From the NCBI GenBank assembly GCA_002633005.1, contig NMRA01000295.1, positions 314,240-378,239 of the forward strand: a DNA stretch of 64,000 nt. The letters are read 5' to 3'. Made by a program: the position numbers and the translations under genes. Source of the stretch: Phoronis australis. Its lineage: Eukaryota; Phoronida; Phoronidae. Numbering within the stretch: position 1 is the stretch's first letter; every line of letters begins with the position of its first letter. Below are positions 25,001 to 31,287 of the stretch, in pieces. A model generated the notes under the pieces. That model saw nothing but the letters and a program-made list of their open reading frames with translations, ran no database searches and was not told the origin of the DNA.

Positions 25001-28000
25001 AGTGTGACAGTTGGAACCTTAATCCACCTTGTTAGAATGCCACCTATTGGCCAGAAACACCACTAGCCAAGCTGAAGACCGTGAGAAACAGACGCAACAT
25101 TGCTAACTCAAGTAAGCAAATTCCAGTACTTGACTTAAAAAAATTCTGACAAATTCAACCTTTTCAACACACACTATAGAGTCTGGATATTTAAAAAAAC
25201 GATTGATGCATGTCCATCAAACTTGATGACACGTTCGGCCACTGCAGCACCCTCTAGTGGCAATTTTCAACGGTTGTCCTGTTGCATGTCTGATCAAAAT
25301 CTGAAAAACCTGTGTTTATATTATGATGTAATTCGCCAGCAGAATGTAGGGCATCGCTAGTGGGGCACATGCCTCTTTCCAAGGTGCCACGGTGCCATGG
25401 GCGGAGCTTTGCAGTATTTTTTTAGGAAGAACATTTACCAATTTTGAGCAAATTACAACAAGTGATGCATGTGCCGTTATATTTTATGTCTACCATTGTA
25501 TCTGCCAAAGATTATATTGTTACAACTAGAAATTATTTTTGTTTGCGAAAAATGACAGTTCATTATTTCGAGACTATGGTCGATGCATTAAACGACACAC
25601 CTTGACGAGCTTACTTGTCTAAAATAGTATCAAATCGTCAGTTGTTCCGAAGCTGGAAATCACTTCCAATATGACTAAGGAACAATTTGAGGCCAATTTC
25701 GATCTGAATCAAGTTGTTTTTTGTTATGGAAGGCAAGTTTATNTATTGGCCAGAAACACCACTAGCCAAGCTGAAGACCGTGAGAAACAGACGCAACATT
25801 GCTAACTCAAGTAAGCAAATTCCAGTACTTGACTTAAAAAAATTCTGACAAATTCAACCTTTTCAACACACACTATAGAGTCTGGATATTTAAAAAAACG
25901 ATTGATGCATGTCCATCAAACTTGATGACACGTTCGGCCACTGCAGCACCCTCTAGTGGCAATTTTCAACGGTTGTCCTGTTGCATGTCTGATCAAAATC
26001 TGAAAAACCTGTGTTTATATTATGATGTAATTCGCCAGCAGAATGTAGGGCATCGCTAGTGGGGCACATGCCTCTTTCCAAGGTGCCACGGTGCCATGGG
26101 CGGAGCTTTGCAGTATTTTTTTAGGAAGAACATTTACCAATTTTGAGCAAATTACAGCAAGTGATGCATGTGCCGTTATATTTTATGTCTACCATTGTAT
26201 CTGCCAAAGATTATATAAAAAATAATTGCAGGTGGTCTGATACACATTGTACCAGACGTGCGCAGGCCTCGCATGTGGGCCCATTGCACTGATCACCTGG
26301 AAATATTTTTATACTTTATTAATATATGGTTAAAACCGAGCTGAGGAGCTAGAAACCTGGCTCAAGGGTTTAGCAGTGTGACCTAGTGGGACTTGAACCC
26401 ACGACCTTGAGTAAAGAAAGCGGGCACTTATCAACCAGGCCACACTGCCTCCTCTAAGATTATATTGTTACAACTAGAAATTATTTTTGTTTGCGAAAAA
26501 TGACAGTTCATTATTTGTAGAGACTGGTCGATGCATAAAACGACACACCTTGACGAGCTTACTCGTCTAAAGTAGTATCAAATTGTCAGTTCTTCCAAAG
26601 CTGAAAATCACTTCCAATATGACTAAGGAACGATTTGAAGCCAATTTCGATTTGAATCATGTTGTTTTTTGTTATAGAGGGCAGGTTTATTGTCTCTTAA
26701 GAAACGTCAATTCTTTTCATATACGTTTTCGCTCTTCGAAATATGTGTTATCGCATTCTTAACCTTAATTTTGTTTAATTGAAATTGATTACAATAAATT
26801 ACCTGGAAATCTTCTAAGGTATATTATAAATAGCACATATATATCATGTCATGACTGAGGAGGTTCATTATCCGTCTAGTTGAAATAATTAGGTATGAAA
26901 TTTAAGAGAAGGTGGACAATATTAGAGGCCTTGATTTTTCTTGATAACGGCGAAGAGGCAAAATTCACAGGAGTTGACTCTTACAGAATTAGTTGTTTTG
27001 AGTGGGGTTTATGTATTTTAGGAACGTTAGATTTCTAAGTCTCTGTTTTCAATGATCAAGAGTTAAGAATGTTATCTGTTAAATTCCAAAGATTTTACTT
27101 ACAAGTTGATCGACAGCCATTAGCAGCGGACACGTTCAAGTTGGTCATTCTGTTGTAAGGTGGCGCTGTTTCCTTTTCAATTTTCAAAAAAACAATAAAC
27201 ATTGCACGCAGCAAGTTATCCGTAAATGCCACCTGTGGCAGAATTTGGCAGAAAAAAATGGCAATTCCCAGATCATTTTTGTGTGCCCACATCTACATCC
27301 CTGTCCATCTGACTACCTAGTAAATTTTCATAGAGTTTCAATTACCACTGTCCCCTTGTCAGTGGCGATAATTTTTTTGTACTTTAGCCTCTATGTCTGA
27401 CGAGTTTCCTGATGGATTTTCGTGAAATTTGGCAGATAGGGTTGCATTGTTCAAATGATGACACTATCACATTTTAAATGTACTGTACTTCATCTCTGCC
27501 CCTAGTGGCCGTTTTTATTATTTTTCCATCTGTTTCGTGGTATCCACCTGTCTTCCACCTGTCTTTCCGACTAAACTGCTCGAGAGATAATCATGAAATA
27601 TCACAGATGTTCTTAAAGAGATGAGCATGACTGTGGCCTTCAGTGGCAGCTTAGTTTTTTGCCAATGCCTCAACATAACCAAGTTTGCTTGCAAAATTTG
27701 TTGAACAAGCTGATATTACAGCAATGTACATGGAAATGGGCGAACTTTGTGTAAACAAGCTTGCTTTGAGCATTGTATAATCGCATATTTAGGCCTATCC
27801 ACCTATTCTTGATTTAATGCATTTTCCCAAAACAAAAATATCTTTGCAAGCCCATGTGCCTCAATTCAAACATAGGTACAGCTCTAACTGGGAACATTTT
27901 TGAAACACGTGGATGCGGTGAGTTTGGATCACAGGCCCTCAAGTCTAATGGCCATTTTGCAGGATCTGTTCACCAATTTGAAGGATATATGGACCATGTT

Positions 28001-31000
28001 AGTTGTTTTGTCCTTTTTTACTTCCAATTTTAATGGGCGTGTTGGCCCGAGCTTAGCAGTCATAGTGCACCAATGAAATAAGTTTTGCACCAATGACACG
28101 GTGCGTCCTCCAAAAGTTATCCCTGCTTTACACAGAAGGGCTTGGGCATCAATTAGTTTACATTAGATTTTTGTGCAAATACAGTACGACGACTATTTAC
28201 TACAAAAATTTCACTTCCATCAAGTCTAAACGTATTCTTTACTACACGCTGCTGAGTGATATTGTTTCCCATCGCATCCAGGTGGCACTAATCATTGCCT
28301 GTCCCACGTGATCTGCAATAGCGTTGCTTTAGACCTTCGTTGGACATTATGCATTGCCGTATTGGAAATTGTTCCAACATTGCCGCTTACACTGCTCTTC
28401 GTTACGAGCGCGCCTCTTTGAAGGTACTGATAAGAAATCGATGAGTGATTGATTACTCTGTCAATTCTGAACACTCTTAGCGTTGATTATCCCAGATTAT
28501 GAAGTCTTATTTTAATTGCCTGTCTTGTGTGCGTAGTTCACTCACTTGTAGTTTAATTAATGGCCATGTTAGCCATGTGTAACTGTAATCTCTGCTGAAT
28601 GTAATCCACGCTATTTTTGCTCTTCCGTCTCCTGCACTCTTAGCACTAGAGTGCCAGTGCTCGAATATACTTGTAAAGGATTTATTTTGAAGTATCGATA
28701 CTTTCCACAAAGATATGCATCTCTCAACCAGCAATGATATAATTTTCCCTTTTGTCAGTTTGTTAGACAGACTGTCGGCATGTGATTCATCGTCCTACAA
28801 ATTTGTCTGCATTACAATGATGAATTATATAATATGGTAGTTAGTACATGAGATAGTGACTAATAGATTTGCATGTGAAGAAGCAGTGCTCGATGAATGT
28901 GATGCATTATGGGAAATACCTAAAGCAATTAGATCAGATTCTTGAATCACTAGAGATGGCTCTTTAACCCTTGTCGGCCCCCAAAACTTCTTTCATAGTT
29001 GCCTAATGCAGCAGGCATCCACGGCTGACACACAGAGGGCGCTACACGGAAAGTGCTCTCTTGGAAGCACAGGATCCATCCCTGCTGGTTCCCTGCGTGT
29101 CCGCTAGGGGTAGAGAACCGGTATCATTTTATTTGCCTCGGTAATTTTTTTACCCCATTGTTTCTGATTAGTTGGTCGAATTCTCAACAGGTTGCGCTTT
29201 ACGTAAACAAACTGGCGTGACTGATACAGGAAGTGTAAATGTGGATACAGTTTGTAGTCTGATGTACAAACAAAACGGTGTCTATGAATTCGGACATGTT
29301 CAAGAAATGTGAATGGGAAAATTGTGGTTGCGCCTTTTCGGTGTGCATCTTTCTACTGTCGCTGACTTTTGTATACGTTGCTGTCCTGTATTCACACAGT
29401 ATGAATAACACACCGGTTAAATCAGCCAGATGTGTGTGCCTTGCATGTGCTGCAAGCACACGGCTATTGAACGTTACTGCATGCCACTTGCGTGACAAGG
29501 CTAAAAATCTTCCACAGACCGCCATTTTCTTTCTTTGTTGTAAAGCTAACCAATGACTGCCGAGGTTAAATCTACCAGTGATAAAACGTGTGCTACTGAA
29601 TGATACCTGCATGTTCTCTACCCTCTAGCAGACACGCAGGGAACCAGTGAGGGGATCCATCCATTCTGCGATCCAATGAGAGAATGATTTATCTGAGACT
29701 GGTATTGTCTGTCAAAAGGTGTACTAATGTCCGTAGTACCAAAGCTTACGTTGAAATCACCAAAACAGCAGATGACTACTAGAGACAGAATTTCAATTTT
29801 TTTTAAGTCTTGTCAAAGGCTATCAGCACAGTGATGTGAGTGATGAACTGGGAATCAAAAATGCCGTTCACACACAGCCTACCGTAGAACAACTTGCCCG
29901 TGTGCAACTTGCCCCACACACATATTGGATAACTAGGGTAAGGGGGACGTTGTCGCTCCGTGCATGACAATGGACAGCTAATGCAAATAAGGCGCGTAAA
30001 AGAAGACAAGTCTGTATGTAACCGCACCTGGTAATTACTTCCGCCCCTGGTTTGCGGCCACACAGCGATTAGAAACGGCGCGCATTACCCCTTAACAAGT
30101 TACCCCACCTGGATAAGATGGAGTAAGTTGTCACAAGGGGGGGTAAGATGCACTAGTTTAAATAGCATCCAATAAGCCCTCATACCTTGGCACAACTCGT
30201 TCTGGGGCAAGTCTGTGTGTGGTCGGCACTAAAGTGAATTTTAACCTCACGGACATTTTACTGGAAATGACATCAGATCAATTCTCCAGATGTACATTTT
30301 TATGAGCTAAGTAAAAACTATTCAAACAGTTCCTGAATCTTGGTAGGTTTTGAGTTGTTTGTAATAGAAATGAGACGATATTTTCAAGTTTTCGCAAAGT
30401 TGTGATTTTTTTTTCACTAAAATGTAGAGGTCACTGGCAATCAAATGCCAAGCTTTTCCGGGTTCCCTGATTAGAAATTGTCCAACATTATTTGTAGAGA
30501 ACACGAGGACGTGTGGTTTTAGGAATTTTTTGTACCTGGAACAAAGATAATATGATTCGTTTTTATGAACAGGGTATGAAAATGTGTTAAGTTTAAATTT
30601 TAATCGTCTTATTCACCAAGCAAAGGTCCAGCAACTGAAAGTTCGAAGGACCCCTATTAAGGTGAAAAGACTAGAATGCCGGGATCTAGAATGCCCCTGT
30701 CTTGCTCAATTACATGAATATTCATGGTAAAATTTCCATTATTTCTGACTATTACATTATTTCAAAAGAAATGAAATGCCACACAATTTCATAAATCTTT
30801 GATATTCGAAGTCTCGAGCTTCTTTTCACCATTTTCTTGAGTTTCTTAACGTAAACCTCTGTTGTGAGTAATCATAATGACTCGCACAGTGATAATTAGG
30901 TCAAGCCAAACTTACACACTTCAAACTGAAATAAATCGCGTTAGCGGCGATGAATCTTTGTGTCGGTGTAATCAGTCAACTTAATTTGGTTTAAGCTTTT

Positions 31001-31287
31001 ATCCTTGTGTCCAATTCAGAACATCGACTCGTATTAAAAAAAATCTAAGGGCTCGGTCCTAAAACATGAAAGAAAATTGATTTTCAAAGATGACTACATT
31101 TGCCTTAATCAATTGTGTCCTTTTTCCAGGCGACAGTACCAACGCTGTCTCTCAGGCCTCCCATGAAGCTCAGTCAGGACCATCTAGTGGCCACACAACT
31201 CAGCAGGAGTTTTCGGACATGCTACACAACATGATAGACCCCCCGGGCTCCGACTTTGCGGATATCTTCGGAACGTATCCGGAGTAG
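1884..31287 (+). CDS. ARNT: ARNT gene (aryl hydrocarbon receptor nuclear translocator), 5'-incomplete, 15 exons seen
   Basis: The spliced product is a class II bHLH-PAS transcription factor, the common partner that dimerises in the nucleus with sensors such as AHR, HIF-alpha, SIM and trachealess to bind E-box-like response elements. Seen: bHLH with the ARNT signature '[10 protein letters not shown]', PAS-A including '[18 protein letters not shown]' and '[13 protein letters not shown]', PAS-B including '[10 protein letters not shown]' and '[14 protein letters not shown]', a Gln/Pro/Ser-rich linker and a C-terminal 'DFADIFG' tail. Every junction has GT..AG and matching phase; 1678 spliced nt (one bHLH exon) give 558 residues after the split first codon. 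Human ARNT is about 789 residues and ARNT2 about 717, so even after adding the missing N-terminus the C-terminal region is short. BMAL is ruled out because the residues match ARNT throughout PAS-A and PAS-B. ARNT and ARNT2 cannot be told apart; an invertebrate single copy is likely. The start codon, 5'UTR and promoter are not in view. Confidence 0.97.
2530..2687 (+). CDS. ARNT: ARNT bHLH exon B (alternative 2, diverged basic region)
   Basis: Acceptor 'tttcttgcag' ends at 2529; donor 'gtaacg' begins at 2688. Length 158 nt and phases (in 2, out 1) are the same as exon A. It encodes [14 protein letters not shown] ... AHMKTLR; 38 of 52 residues match exon A, and the 18-residue stretch [18 protein letters not shown] is identical although 12 of its 18 codons differ silently, which indicates long selection on the protein. 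The His, Glu and final Arg that read DNA are kept, but neighbouring basic-region residues change (C to R, E to Q, R to S, N to L). No stop or frameshift. Splicing A to B would break the frame. I infer a mutually exclusive alternative; a pseudo-exon would not show this silent-change pattern. Confidence 0.93.
2688..3636 (+). other. ARNT intron after bHLH exon B
   Basis: Shared downstream intron of the alternative pair, phase 1, ending 'ttgttgcag'. No gene or RNA is recognised inside. It contains CACACTGACA (2933-2942), the exact reverse complement of TGTCAGTGTG at 1782-1791 upstream of exon A; a possible pairing discussed under findings. Confidence 0.8.
3637..3716 (+). CDS. ARNT: ARNT exon 3: bHLH to PAS-A linker
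   Basis: Acceptor 'ttgttgcag', donor 'gtgtgt'. The first two bases finish a Gly codon; the exon ends in phase 0. It encodes [20 protein letters not shown] and then KHLILE, nearly residue-for-residue the vertebrate ARNT segment linking helix 2 to the first PAS-A strand. Either bHLH exon joins it in frame. Confidence 0.96.
4429..4460 (+). repeat. (GTTT)n microsatellite
   Basis: Seven GTTT units upstream of the acceptor of ARNT exon 4. Confidence 0.95.
4521..4613 (+). CDS. ARNT: ARNT exon 4: start of PAS-A
   Basis: Acceptor 'ctattctcag', donor 'gtaagt', phase 0 at both ends, 31 codons. It encodes [20 protein letters not shown] and then [11 protein letters not shown], the first beta strands and helix of PAS-A. 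A (GTTT)n run lies about 60 bp upstream in the intron. Confidence 0.97.
5199..5316 (+). CDS. ARNT: ARNT exon 5: PAS-A middle
   Basis: Acceptor 'cccctgtag', donor 'gtacgt'; phase 0 in, phase 1 out. It encodes [20 protein letters not shown], then [19 protein letters not shown]. The '[17 protein letters not shown]' stretch is diagnostic for ARNT. Confidence 0.97.
5916..5945 (+). CDS. ARNT: ARNT exon 6: 30-nt microexon in PAS-A
   Basis: Acceptor 'ttctttcag' and donor 'gtatgtg' enclose only 30 nt, phase 1 to phase 1. With its split codons it reads [10 protein letters not shown] plus the first base of Ser, matching vertebrate ARNT 'KTGTVKKEGQQS'. Skipping it would remove exactly ten residues and keep the frame, so it could act as a cassette. 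Confidence 0.92.
6269..6463 (+). CDS. ARNT: ARNT exon 7: PAS-A core
   Basis: Acceptor 'ttattgcag', donor 'gtgaga'; phase 1 to phase 1. It encodes [17 protein letters not shown], a variable loop ([20 protein letters not shown]) and [16 protein letters not shown]. The CMGSRR and [11 protein letters not shown] motifs are the conserved PAS-A strands of ARNT; the loop between them differs, as it does between known family members. Confidence 0.97.
7340..7391 (+). repeat. 3' half of a tRNA-like sequence
   Basis: GGTCCTGCGTTCGAGTCCCG followed by GTCGGGGGG fits the T-arm/B box of a tRNA. No A box is recognisable, so it is a relic. Confidence 0.45.
7544..7773 (+). mobile_element. Possible small MITE
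   Basis: The left part reads TTTCAACCAAGCTTGGAATT and the right part's complement reads TTTCAAACAGGGCTCGACA, so the ends are roughly inverted and resemble the CAGGGCTTGG family at 305-790. Internal AT-rich, no coding. The boundaries are uncertain. Confidence 0.35.
7884..8064 (+). CDS. ARNT: ARNT exon 8: end of PAS-A, linker and start of PAS-B
   Basis: Acceptor 'attgttgtag', donor 'gtactt'; phase 1 in, phase 2 out. It encodes an Asp-rich linker ([14 protein letters not shown]), [20 protein letters not shown] and [18 protein letters not shown]. '[15 protein letters not shown]' and 'EFISRH..DG.FTF.D' are hallmarks of ARNT at the PAS-A/PAS-B boundary. A dispersed-repeat copy lies just upstream (7770-7842). 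Confidence 0.97.
8783..9187 (+). pseudogene. GIY-YIG endonuclease domain of the Penelope-like element
   Basis: This is the longest intact reading frame of the element, 134 codons from the first Met (the frame is open upstream to 8624). Around residues 45-75 it has the Zn-knuckle-like CAGC, YIGET and RTKEH motifs, then an [15 protein letters not shown] segment typical of the C-terminal part of these nucleases. The Tyr of YIG, the Arg of RHLKTR and the Glu/His of KEH are present. The product, if made, would lack the RT, so it is a remnant. Confidence 0.75.
9265..9302 (+). ncRNA. Candidate degenerate hammerhead ribozyme motif of the Penelope-like element
   Basis: In the 3' tail of the element, CTGAGGA (fits CUGANGA) at 9265-9271 is followed by GGTGT ... 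ACACC (stem II, 10-nt loop), GAAA at 9293-9296, then ACATGTC, a loopless self-complementary stem III ending in the expected C. Penelope-like elements are known to carry minimal hammerheads. One extra T before stem II and a weak stem I suggest decay. Confidence 0.4.
9714..9820 (+). CDS. ARNT: ARNT exon 9: [14 protein letters not shown] motif
   Basis: Acceptor 'tcattttacag', donor 'gtgaat'; phase 2 in, phase 1 out. It encodes [20 protein letters not shown] then [15 protein letters not shown]. Conserved with vertebrate ARNT '[28 protein letters not shown]'-type sequence. Confidence 0.97.
10290..10351 (+). repeat. 31-bp tandem duplication
   Basis: Two adjacent perfect 31-bp copies, each starting 'acttttgccttgtgctgtat', within the intron before ARNT exon 10. 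Confidence 0.9.
10475..10762 (+). repeat. Duplicated 3' splice acceptor region of ARNT exon 10
   Basis: Upstream of the true exon 10, two partial copies of its acceptor and first codons are seen. The nearer (pseudo-exon start 10680) repeats 'tgttaaagttgaaaggtcag' exactly and is offset by 83 bp; the farther (10488) is degenerate (TGTTGAATTTGAAAGG). In the exon phase the nearer copy reads [12 protein letters not shown] then SFGV and a stop, so use of this acceptor would truncate the protein. Confidence 0.88.
10763..10913 (+). CDS. ARNT: ARNT exon 10: end of PAS-B
   Basis: Acceptor 'catctacccag', donor 'gtgagt'; phase 1 in, phase 2 out. It encodes [40 protein letters not shown] and [10 protein letters not shown], the last PAS-B strands and the ARNT-specific 'EYI.CTN' end. 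A tandem copy of its 5' edge lies 83 bp upstream. Confidence 0.97.
11402..11954 (+). repeat. About 69-bp direct repeats flanking ARNT exon 11
   Basis: 11402-11470 and 11886-11954 are near-identical (both include 'gcttctgcgcagtgtctcat' and then TTGTCGAATGGGAA), 484 bp apart, one on each side of exon 11 (11618-11805). Confidence 0.92.
11618..11805 (+). CDS. ARNT: ARNT exon 11: linker after PAS-B
   Basis: Acceptor 'aaaaattgcag', donor 'gtatgt'; phase 2 in, phase 1 out. It encodes a Ser/Gln/Pro-rich linker: [20 protein letters not shown] ... [20 protein letters not shown] and [16 protein letters not shown]. The C-terminal part resembles vertebrate 'FSEIYHNI'. The sequence is not otherwise conserved, so assignment rests on position, phase and that motif. 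Confidence 0.9.
12154..12242 (+). CDS. ARNT: ARNT exon 12: C-terminal region
   Basis: Acceptor 'ttcctttacag', donor 'gtaata'; phase 1 in, phase 0 out. It encodes [20 protein letters not shown] then QANPFPGNQ. 'PTWT' matches the vertebrate ARNT 'GATPTWTP' motif. Confidence 0.88.
12590..12790 (+). repeat. Dispersed repeat, copy 1
   Basis: This intronic stretch (GGAGGCACCACTCCCTTCC, TGACGTCACGGCCA, GAGAATGTACAGAGT, ACTATGGTCTATG in order) reappears diverged at 31700-31852 just beyond the ARNT stop codon. Confidence 0.7.
13590..14262 (+). repeat. Degenerate tandem array, five units of about 125-150 bp
   Basis: A motif like CACCCCCTGTTGGCCATTTT followed by AGTT recurs at about 13595, 13741, 13871, 13995 and 14147, with similar sequence between (for example 'TCAAAACTGCTTGACAGAG' and 'GTCAATAATTTTTTGCC'). 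Short reading frames over it are by-products. Confidence 0.65.
14503..14551 (+). CDS. ARNT: ARNT exon 13: small C-terminal exon
   Basis: Acceptor 'cctgtttcag', donor 'gtaagt'; 49 nt, phase 0 in, phase 1 out. It encodes [16 protein letters not shown] plus the first base of Gly. It is required to bridge the phase-0 end of exon 12 with the phase-1 start of exon 14. The residues are Ser/Gln/Pro-rich as expected there; direct homology is weak. Confidence 0.8.
15366..15446 (+). CDS. ARNT: ARNT exon 14: Gln/Trp motif
   Basis: Acceptor 'ccatatttcag', donor 'gtagtt'; phase 1 to phase 1. It encodes [18 protein letters not shown] then YGWQQHWQ. The final WQQHWQG (last Gly split to the next exon) corresponds to vertebrate ARNT 'VWPQWQGQQ'. 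The next recognised exon is 15.7 kb away, so an undetected exon in between cannot be excluded, although phases already agree. Confidence 0.88.
16770..17736 (+). mobile_element. Inverted-repeat DNA element with CAGTGG ends and 7-bp target duplication
   Basis: Starts CAGTGGTGGATCTAGG and ends with the degenerate complement AAATCCGCCTATG; CATTAAG occurs directly on both sides (16763-16769 and 17737-17743). It interrupts an older repeat whose unbroken copy is at 58430-58835. G- and C-runs follow the ends. No transposase is seen, so it is non-autonomous. It resembles the element at 56065-57296. A tRNA-like segment lies inside at 17008-17085. Confidence 0.75.
17008..17085 (-). repeat. tRNA-like relic (pol III boxes)
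   Basis: On the minus strand TGGTGTAATGGTAATGCATG resembles an A box region and GGTCATAAGTTCGAGTC a B box, about 35 nt apart. It lacks a full cloverleaf 3' half, so it is a SINE head or tRNA-derived fragment. Confidence 0.5.
18671..20666 (+). mobile_element. Repeat element A with 'CTTGGCGRAATT' ends and internal duplications
   Basis: It begins CTTGGCGGAATT and ends TAATTTCGCCAAG, an imperfect inverted pair shared with the element at 21971-23287. Inside, about 240 bp (18895-19135) is repeated at 19552-19812; a block containing 'GTTCCTTTGTT' follows each, and a third, shorter block sits at 20547-20612. Each block leads into a CATCAT/CGTCGTC-rich tract (around 20030-20060 and 20605-20645) before the end motif. 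No transposase is seen. Confidence 0.65.
21234..21741 (+). mobile_element. Possible MITE with imperfect inverted ends
   Basis: Left AAGGGCCTTTCATTCTAACG and right (complement) AAAGGCATTTTCATACTGAC are similar; GTGGAGCATCGACG (about 21370) and GTCGATGCTCCAC (about 21680) form an inner inverted pair. Non-coding. Confidence 0.4.
21971..23287 (+). mobile_element. Repeat element B of the 'CTTGGCGAAAT' family (contains a gap)
   Basis: Begins CTTGGCGAAATAAATTTCG and ends TTAATTTCGCCAAGG. A homopolymer T run (22017-22045) and an N gap (22123-22805) interrupt it. 22817-22940 matches 19369-19490 and 19811-19934 of element A. Two trinucleotide tracts (23041-23108 and 23215-23270), each followed by TTAATTTC.CCAAG, show that the 3' end is duplicated. 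Confidence 0.65.
22123..22805. other. Assembly gap (N run)
   Basis: 683 Ns inside a repeat element; the frame spanning it is not a gene. Confidence 1.
25045..26691 (+). repeat. Near-identical direct duplication joined by a single N (probable unmerged haplotypes)
   Basis: 25045-25742 is repeated at 25744-26691, starting TATTGGCCAGAAACACCAC immediately after the N at 25743. Apart from scattered substitutions, the second copy differs by a 239-bp insertion plus a 10-bp target duplication. A single N exactly at the junction points to contig ends that overlap but were not merged. Confidence 0.9.
26217..26455 (-). mobile_element. tRNA-derived SINE with 10-bp target site duplication
   Basis: This 239-bp segment is absent from the paired copy at 25045-25742 and is flanked by AAGATTATAT on both sides (26207-26216 and 26456-26465). 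On the minus strand it begins GGAGGCAGTGTGGCCTGG, has an A-box-like GGCCTGGTTGATAAGTGC and a B box GTGGGTTCAAGTCCCAC, then an unrelated body ending in an A/T-rich tail. It is a clean insertion and probably fairly recent. Confidence 0.88.
29072..29661 (+). mobile_element. Foldback/MITE-like element with about 47-bp inverted ends
   Basis: 29072-29118 (GGATCCATCCCTGCTGGTTC ... TAGAGAAC) and 29613-29661 (GTTCTCTACCCTCTAGCAG ... GGATCC) are imperfect reverse complements. The 494-bp interior has overlapping open frames on both strands without recognisable domains. Confidence 0.65.
31130..31287 (+). CDS. ARNT: ARNT last coding exon: C-terminal activation region and stop
   Basis: Acceptor 'cctttttccag'; phase 1 in, stop TAG at 31285-31287. 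It encodes [40 protein letters not shown] and [11 protein letters not shown]. '[11 protein letters not shown]' and 'DFADIFG' align with vertebrate ARNT 'VFQEMLSML' and 'EFPDLTMF', the acidic/hydrophobic transactivation tail. Confidence 0.95.

Larger units (their letters stand above)
15447..31129 (+). other. Large last ARNT intron (15.7 kb)
   Basis: Phase-1 intron from 'gtagtt' to 'tttttccag'. No protein-coding gene is recognised in it. It holds the inverted-repeat element at 16770-17736, the two 'TTGGCGAAAT' repeats, the candidate MITE at 21234-21741, an apparently mis-duplicated haplotype (25045-26691), a SINE and a foldback element at 29072-29661, each listed separately. 20667-21233 and 23288-25044 show nothing I can name apart from a dispersed-repeat copy at 23700-23765. 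Confidence 0.75.

Noticed and set aside
29199-29612. Overlapping frames on both strands, one with a hydrophobic stretch
   Set aside because: They fill the interior of the foldback element and show no family signature.
1884-31287. Assignment to BMAL/cycle or to AHR
   Set aside because: PAS-A and PAS-B residues ([31 protein letters not shown]) are ARNT-type; the BMAL-like 'QIE.RRR' in exon B is confined to a few basic-region residues.
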